DNA of 7,655 nt from Nitrospira sp. (GTDB lineage: Bacteria > Nitrospirota > Nitrospiria > Nitrospirales > Nitrospiraceae). The DNA lies in assembly GCA_024998705.1 (NCBI GenBank), contig JACOEF010000473.1, positions 1-7,655 on the forward strand. The letters are read 5' to 3'. The position numbers and the translations under genes were made by a program. Below are positions 5,542 to 7,655 of this stretch, one piece after another (position 1 is the stretch's first letter; every line of letters begins with the position of its first letter). The notes under the pieces are model-generated. The model had not been told where the DNA came from. It was given only the letters and a program-made list of their open reading frames with translations, and made no database searches.

Positions 5542-6912
5542 CTATCTCTTGCCCATCTTCGCCAGCTCCGCAAAATAATGCACAAACGCCTTCATGCCGC
5601 CTGAGGCCTGGCCCCAATCGAAATATTCATTCGGCGCATGGTAGCCGTGCTCGGGCAGGCTCAAGCCCAGAAACAGTATCGGGACCTTCCAGGCCTTCTG
5701 CATCGTCACTACCGCGCCGATCGAGCCGCCTTCCCGGATAAACGCCGGCTCTTTGCCGAATCCCGCCTTGACGGCTCGCTTCACCGCGTCCACATACGGC
5801 CCGTCGAACACACCGCGAAACGGCTGCAACATCCCTTCGCGTTCGACCTTCACATCCGGATTCAACTGGGCGACATATTTCTTGAGCAACGCGAAGGCCT
5901 TTTCCGGTGTCTGGTTCGGCACGAGTCGCATGCTAACCTTCAACTCCCCATGCCCCGGCACCACCGTCTTCACCCCCGGCCCATGGTAGCCGCCGACGAG
6001 CCCGTGCCCCTCAAACGTCGGCGCAGCCCAAATACGGCGCATGACCTCTGCCGGATCCTGGGTGCGAAGCGTCTTGAATCCGTAGGCCGCCTTGAACCGA
6101 TTCACCTGAAATCCCGACTGCAGGAAACTCTTGATCTCCGCCTTTGTCGGCGTCACCACCTCTTCATAGAAACCTGGAATCTTCACCCTGCCGGTCTTGG
6201 CATCCACGCAGGAGTGGACGATGTCCATCAGCTCGGCCAGCGGATTGCGCGCCGCACCGCCCGTCACCCCCGAATGGGCGTCCTTGAAGCCGGTACGCAG
6301 GACGAGGCGCGCGCCGAGCAACCCACGCAATCCATAGGGCATCGCGGGCTGATTCTTCGACAGCCAGATCGTATCGGAAATCACCACGGAGTCCGGCCGG
6401 GGGATTGCCGCGCGATGCTTGATGGCCGCCGCAAAACTGGGGCTGCCGTTTTCTTCTTCCAGCTCCCATAGAAACCGCACATTGATCGGGACACCCTGCT
6501 CAATCGCATAACGGGCGCCGAACAAGGCCGCCAACGCCGGGCCCTTGTCGTCCGTCGCCCCACGCCCGCGGTAGAGGCCGCTCTCGTTCTGAAATGCAAA
6601 CGGCGCTTGTTTCCATTCCGGCTCCTGCGCCGGCTGAACATCCATGTGATTGTAAACCGTCACGGTCGGGTAACTCGGATCGGCTGTCCATCCGCCTGAC
6701 ACCACCGGATAGCCCGGGGTCTCAACGATATGTGCCTCCGCCCCGGCAGCCCGCAGATACTGCGCCGCCAATTCCGCCATCCGGTGCATATCCGGCGCAT
6801 GCCGGGGATCCATGCTGATGGAAGGAATTTCCACTGCTTGCCCGAGCATATCTTCGTAGCGGGGGCGAATGTCCTTGATGTACGTATCTACCTGACGCTG
6901 TAGGTCGCTCAT
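5542..6912 (-). CDS. M20 family metallo-dipeptidase (carnosinase-like)
   Basis: This 456-residue cytosolic hydrolase belongs to the M20 (ArgE/DapE/carnosinase) clan, which cleaves dipeptides or N-acyl amino acids with a two-metal centre. All key residues are visible: His89 and Asp91 in YNHMDVQP, the bridging Asp122 in GRGATDDKGP, Glu153 (general base) and Glu154 in ELEEENGSP, Asp180 in VISDT, and His425 in GYHAPNEYFD. His213 in DAHSGVTGG and the REGGSIG motif are conserved features of the dimeric carnosine-dipeptidase branch, where His213 would complete the partner's active site. The middle part (about 195-350) is the lid/dimerisation domain. Length is normal and there is no signal peptide. 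Start ATG 6912 has AGGAGG 7 nt upstream. It converges with the dehydrogenase gene and diverges from the gene at 6967. Substrate is unknown; general peptide turnover is the safe inference. Confidence 0.95.
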   Translation of the reverse strand: MSDLQRQVDTYIKDIRPRYEDMLGQAVEIPSISMDPRHAPDMHRMAELAAQYLRAAGAEAHIVETPGYPVVSGGWTADPSYPTVTVYNHMDVQPAQEPEWKQAPFAFQNESGLYRGRGATDDKGPALAALFGARYAIEQGVPINVRFLWELEEENGSPSFAAAIKHRAAIPRPDSVVISDTIWLSKNQPAMPYGLRGLLGARLVLRTGFKDAHSGVTGGAARNPLAELMDIVHSCVDAKTGRVKIPGFYEEVVTPTKAEIKSFLQSGFQVNRFKAAYGFKTLRTQDPAEVMRRIWAAPTFEGHGLVGGYHGPGVKTVVPGHGELKVSMRLVPNQTPEKAFALLKKYVAQLNPDVKVEREGMLQPFRGVFDGPYVDAVKRAVKAGFGKEPAFIREGGSIGAVVTMQKAWKVPILFLGLSLPEHGYHAPNEYFDWGQASGGMKAFVHYFAELAKMGKR

Positions 6913-6919
6913 CGTTGTG

Positions 6920-6925
6920 CCTCCT
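6920..6925 (-). promoter_or_regulatory. Ribosome binding site of the M20 peptidase gene
   Basis: On the minus strand this reads as a full AGGAGG, 7 nt before the ATG at 6912, and it confirms that start. Confidence 0.8.
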
Positions 6926-6938
6926 GTGATCGTCGGCG

Positions 6939-6944
6939 ATTATA
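6939..6944 (-). promoter_or_regulatory. Consensus -10 box for the M20 peptidase gene
   Basis: On the minus strand these bases read TATAAT, a perfect -10 box. Transcription would begin near 6931, leaving a leader of about 19 nt that includes the AGGAGG site. No good -35 box is seen 16-18 nt upstream, where the bases read as AGGTTT or similar, so the promoter may be weak or activator-dependent. It sits in the 54-nt gap shared with the divergent gene at 6967. Confidence 0.45.
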
Positions 6945-6953
6945 TCGACTCGC

Positions 6954-6960
6954 AGAAGGA
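6954..6960 (+). promoter_or_regulatory. Ribosome binding site for the start at 6967
   Basis: AGAAGGA lies 6 nt before ATG 6967 and supports that start over the in-frame ATG at 7009, which has no ribosome site. Confidence 0.5.
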
Positions 6961-6966
6961 AAACCT

Positions 6967-7488
6967 ATGAGGGCGAGGATCGAAACAAAGAATGGTAGAA
7001 TACGCTCGATGATCCACGCTGTTCCCCAGATCCGAACCAGCCTTCTCGTGACACTGGTCTGCTGCCTGGCGATCGTCCTGGTTGCAGACAGCCGCCGAGT
7101 CGACGCGCAGGAAATCGTGACCGTGCAAGATATTCTCGCCGATCCAGGCCTGTTCCACTTGCGGCAAATCACGCTACGAGGAACTGTGCGCAACGTGCAG
7201 CCGCTCGATCCCTATGAAATTCCGGCCGGCTCCACCTGTTACGGCGGCTACCTCTTCACCCTGGAAGATGACACCGCCTCGCTGCCGGTCGCCGTGCCGG
7301 GGCTGTGCGGGGTCCCGATGGTGAAAGACCCCGAGGTTGAGGATGGGGCGCGCGTGACGGTGGACGCCACGGTGCAGGCTCCCAGCCATGGTGGGTATGC
7401 GCTGAGTTTTCGCGGTGGGAAAATCACCATGGATCAAGAGGGCATCGTCCAGGCGATTGCCAATCGCATTACGCCGTTAGTCGAGTAA
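6967..7488 (+). CDS. Small exported protein, probable OB-fold
   Basis: This protein is 173 residues from ATG 6967, or 159 if ATG 7009 is used. A hydrophobic segment (LLVTLVCCLAIVLVA) followed by VDAQ gives a signal peptide with likely cleavage after Ala47 (numbered from 6967), so the mature part should be periplasmic. The mature region runs as alternating strands: DILADPGLFHLRQITLRGTV, GGYLFTLEDDTASLPVAV, DGARVTVDATVQAP and YALSFRGGKITM. The pattern 'gene product modifies, adds an effect, shows a light strand pair' is not needed to see the likeness: the order of LRGTV, FTLEDD and VTVDATV strands resembles small OB-fold domains of bacterial exported proteins. Cys91 and Cys114 could form a disulfide. 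No catalytic motif is visible and I cannot name the family. The next gene begins 3 nt after its stop, so the two are probably cotranscribed. Confidence 0.8.
   Translation: MRARIETKNGRIRSMIHAVPQIRTSLLVTLVCCLAIVLVADSRRVDAQEIVTVQDILADPGLFHLRQITLRGTVRNVQPLDPYEIPAGSTCYGGYLFTLEDDTASLPVAVPGLCGVPMVKDPEVEDGARVTVDATVQAPSHGGYALSFRGGKITMDQEGIVQAIANRITPLVE
6993..7001 (+). promoter_or_regulatory. Possible extended -10 element just before ATG 7009
   Basis: TGGTAGAAT matches the extended -10 form TGnTATAAT with one mismatch. It lies 7 nt before the in-frame ATG at 7009, so a transcript from it would start at or next to that ATG and have no leader. No -35 box is seen. It lies inside the coding region if the start is 6967. 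Confidence 0.25.
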
Positions 7489-7491
7489 CCG

Positions 7492-7655
7492 ATGATCTAC
7501 CCTCAGGAACAGCCCCCACGCTTTGCCGCCCCCGCCGACACACGAGTGGGATGGATCGGCACCGGCGTAATGGGCGCACCCATGTGCCACCATCTGCAAT
7601 CGGCCAAGTATCGCCTCACCCTCTACACCCGAAACCGCAGCAAAGCGTTACCGAT
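7492..7655 (+). CDS. Beta-hydroxyacid dehydrogenase (3-hydroxyisobutyrate dehydrogenase family), 5' part
   Basis: The gene starts at ATG 7492, 3 nt after the preceding stop, and runs off the right edge after 54 complete codons. After a short N-terminal extension of about 17 residues, it shows the Rossmann dinucleotide-binding motif VGWIGTGVMGAPM (19-31), the characteristic GxGxMGxxM pattern of the 3-hydroxyisobutyrate / tartronate-semialdehyde / succinic-semialdehyde reductase family. The second strand LTLYTRNRSKA follows at the expected distance, and the Asn-Arg-Ser after it is often linked to NADP preference. Enzymes of this family reduce small semialdehydes or oxidise beta-hydroxyacids in the cytoplasm. 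The catalytic Lys and substrate loop lie beyond the window, so the precise substrate cannot be given. Probably cotranscribed with the exported OB-like protein. Confidence 0.88.
   Translation, partial: MIYPQEQPPRFAAPADTRVGWIGTGVMGAPMCHHLQSAKYRLTLYTRNRSKALP

Noticed and set aside
5280..5741. Short open frames (90-101 residues) on both strands across the hairpin region
   Set aside because: They run into the dehydrogenase or peptidase genes out of frame, have Arg/Pro/Ser-rich low-complexity translations, and reflect the GC-rich repeat rather than protein.
5638..6471. 277-residue plus-strand open frame opposite the M20 peptidase
   Set aside because: It is the antisense shadow of a gene with all catalytic residues. 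Its translation is Arg/His-rich without any domain pattern.
1..7655. CRISPR array, tRNA or rRNA gene, transposase or phage gene
   Set aside because: No regularly spaced repeat units, no tRNA-like cloverleaf or rRNA sequence, and no mobile-element protein motifs were seen on either strand.

Overview
The window is compact, about 60% GC by eye, and looks like the chromosome of a free-living Gram-negative bacterium. It carries an ECF sigma factor with a zinc anti-sigma partner, an exported c-type cytochrome, a lipoprotein with a lipobox, and good AGGAGG-type ribosome sites. The gene mix and style suggest Nitrospira or a relative (Nitrospirota). That assignment is inference; no rRNA or marker gene is present to prove it.

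Layout, left to right. (1) 1-428: the 3' end of an unrecognised gene. (2) 505-1861: three tightly packed plus-strand genes, namely an ECF sigma factor, a soluble cysteine-rich anti-sigma factor and a small exported class I cytochrome c. (3) 1951-3672: a large exported protein of unknown function, with a strong ribosome site and two adjacent palindromes just upstream, followed by a hairpin. (4) 3811-5344: a PEGA-domain lipoprotein, then a zinc alcohol dehydrogenase/aldehyde reductase of the YahK type. (5) 5345-5541: a non-coding convergent gap packed with four GC-rich hairpins and an 8-bp direct repeat, probably a dispersed intergenic repeat and/or a two-way terminator. (6) 5542-6912, minus strand: an M20 metallo-dipeptidase with all metal and catalytic residues. 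(7) 6967-7488: a small exported protein that reads like an OB-fold, diverging from the peptidase. (8) 7492-7655: the start of a beta-hydroxyacid dehydrogenase (3-hydroxyisobutyrate dehydrogenase family), cut by the window edge.

The clearest functional unit is sigma/anti-sigma/cytochrome, which suggests a redox- or envelope-linked regulon. The other genes look like ordinary housekeeping or lineage-specific envelope genes. I found no CRISPR array, transposase, phage gene, tRNA or rRNA, and no clear sign of a new defence or mobile system. The more unusual material lies in the non-coding DNA: a consensus promoter almost on top of the sigma-factor start, paired palindromes at 1901-1936, and the hairpin cluster at 5372-5515.
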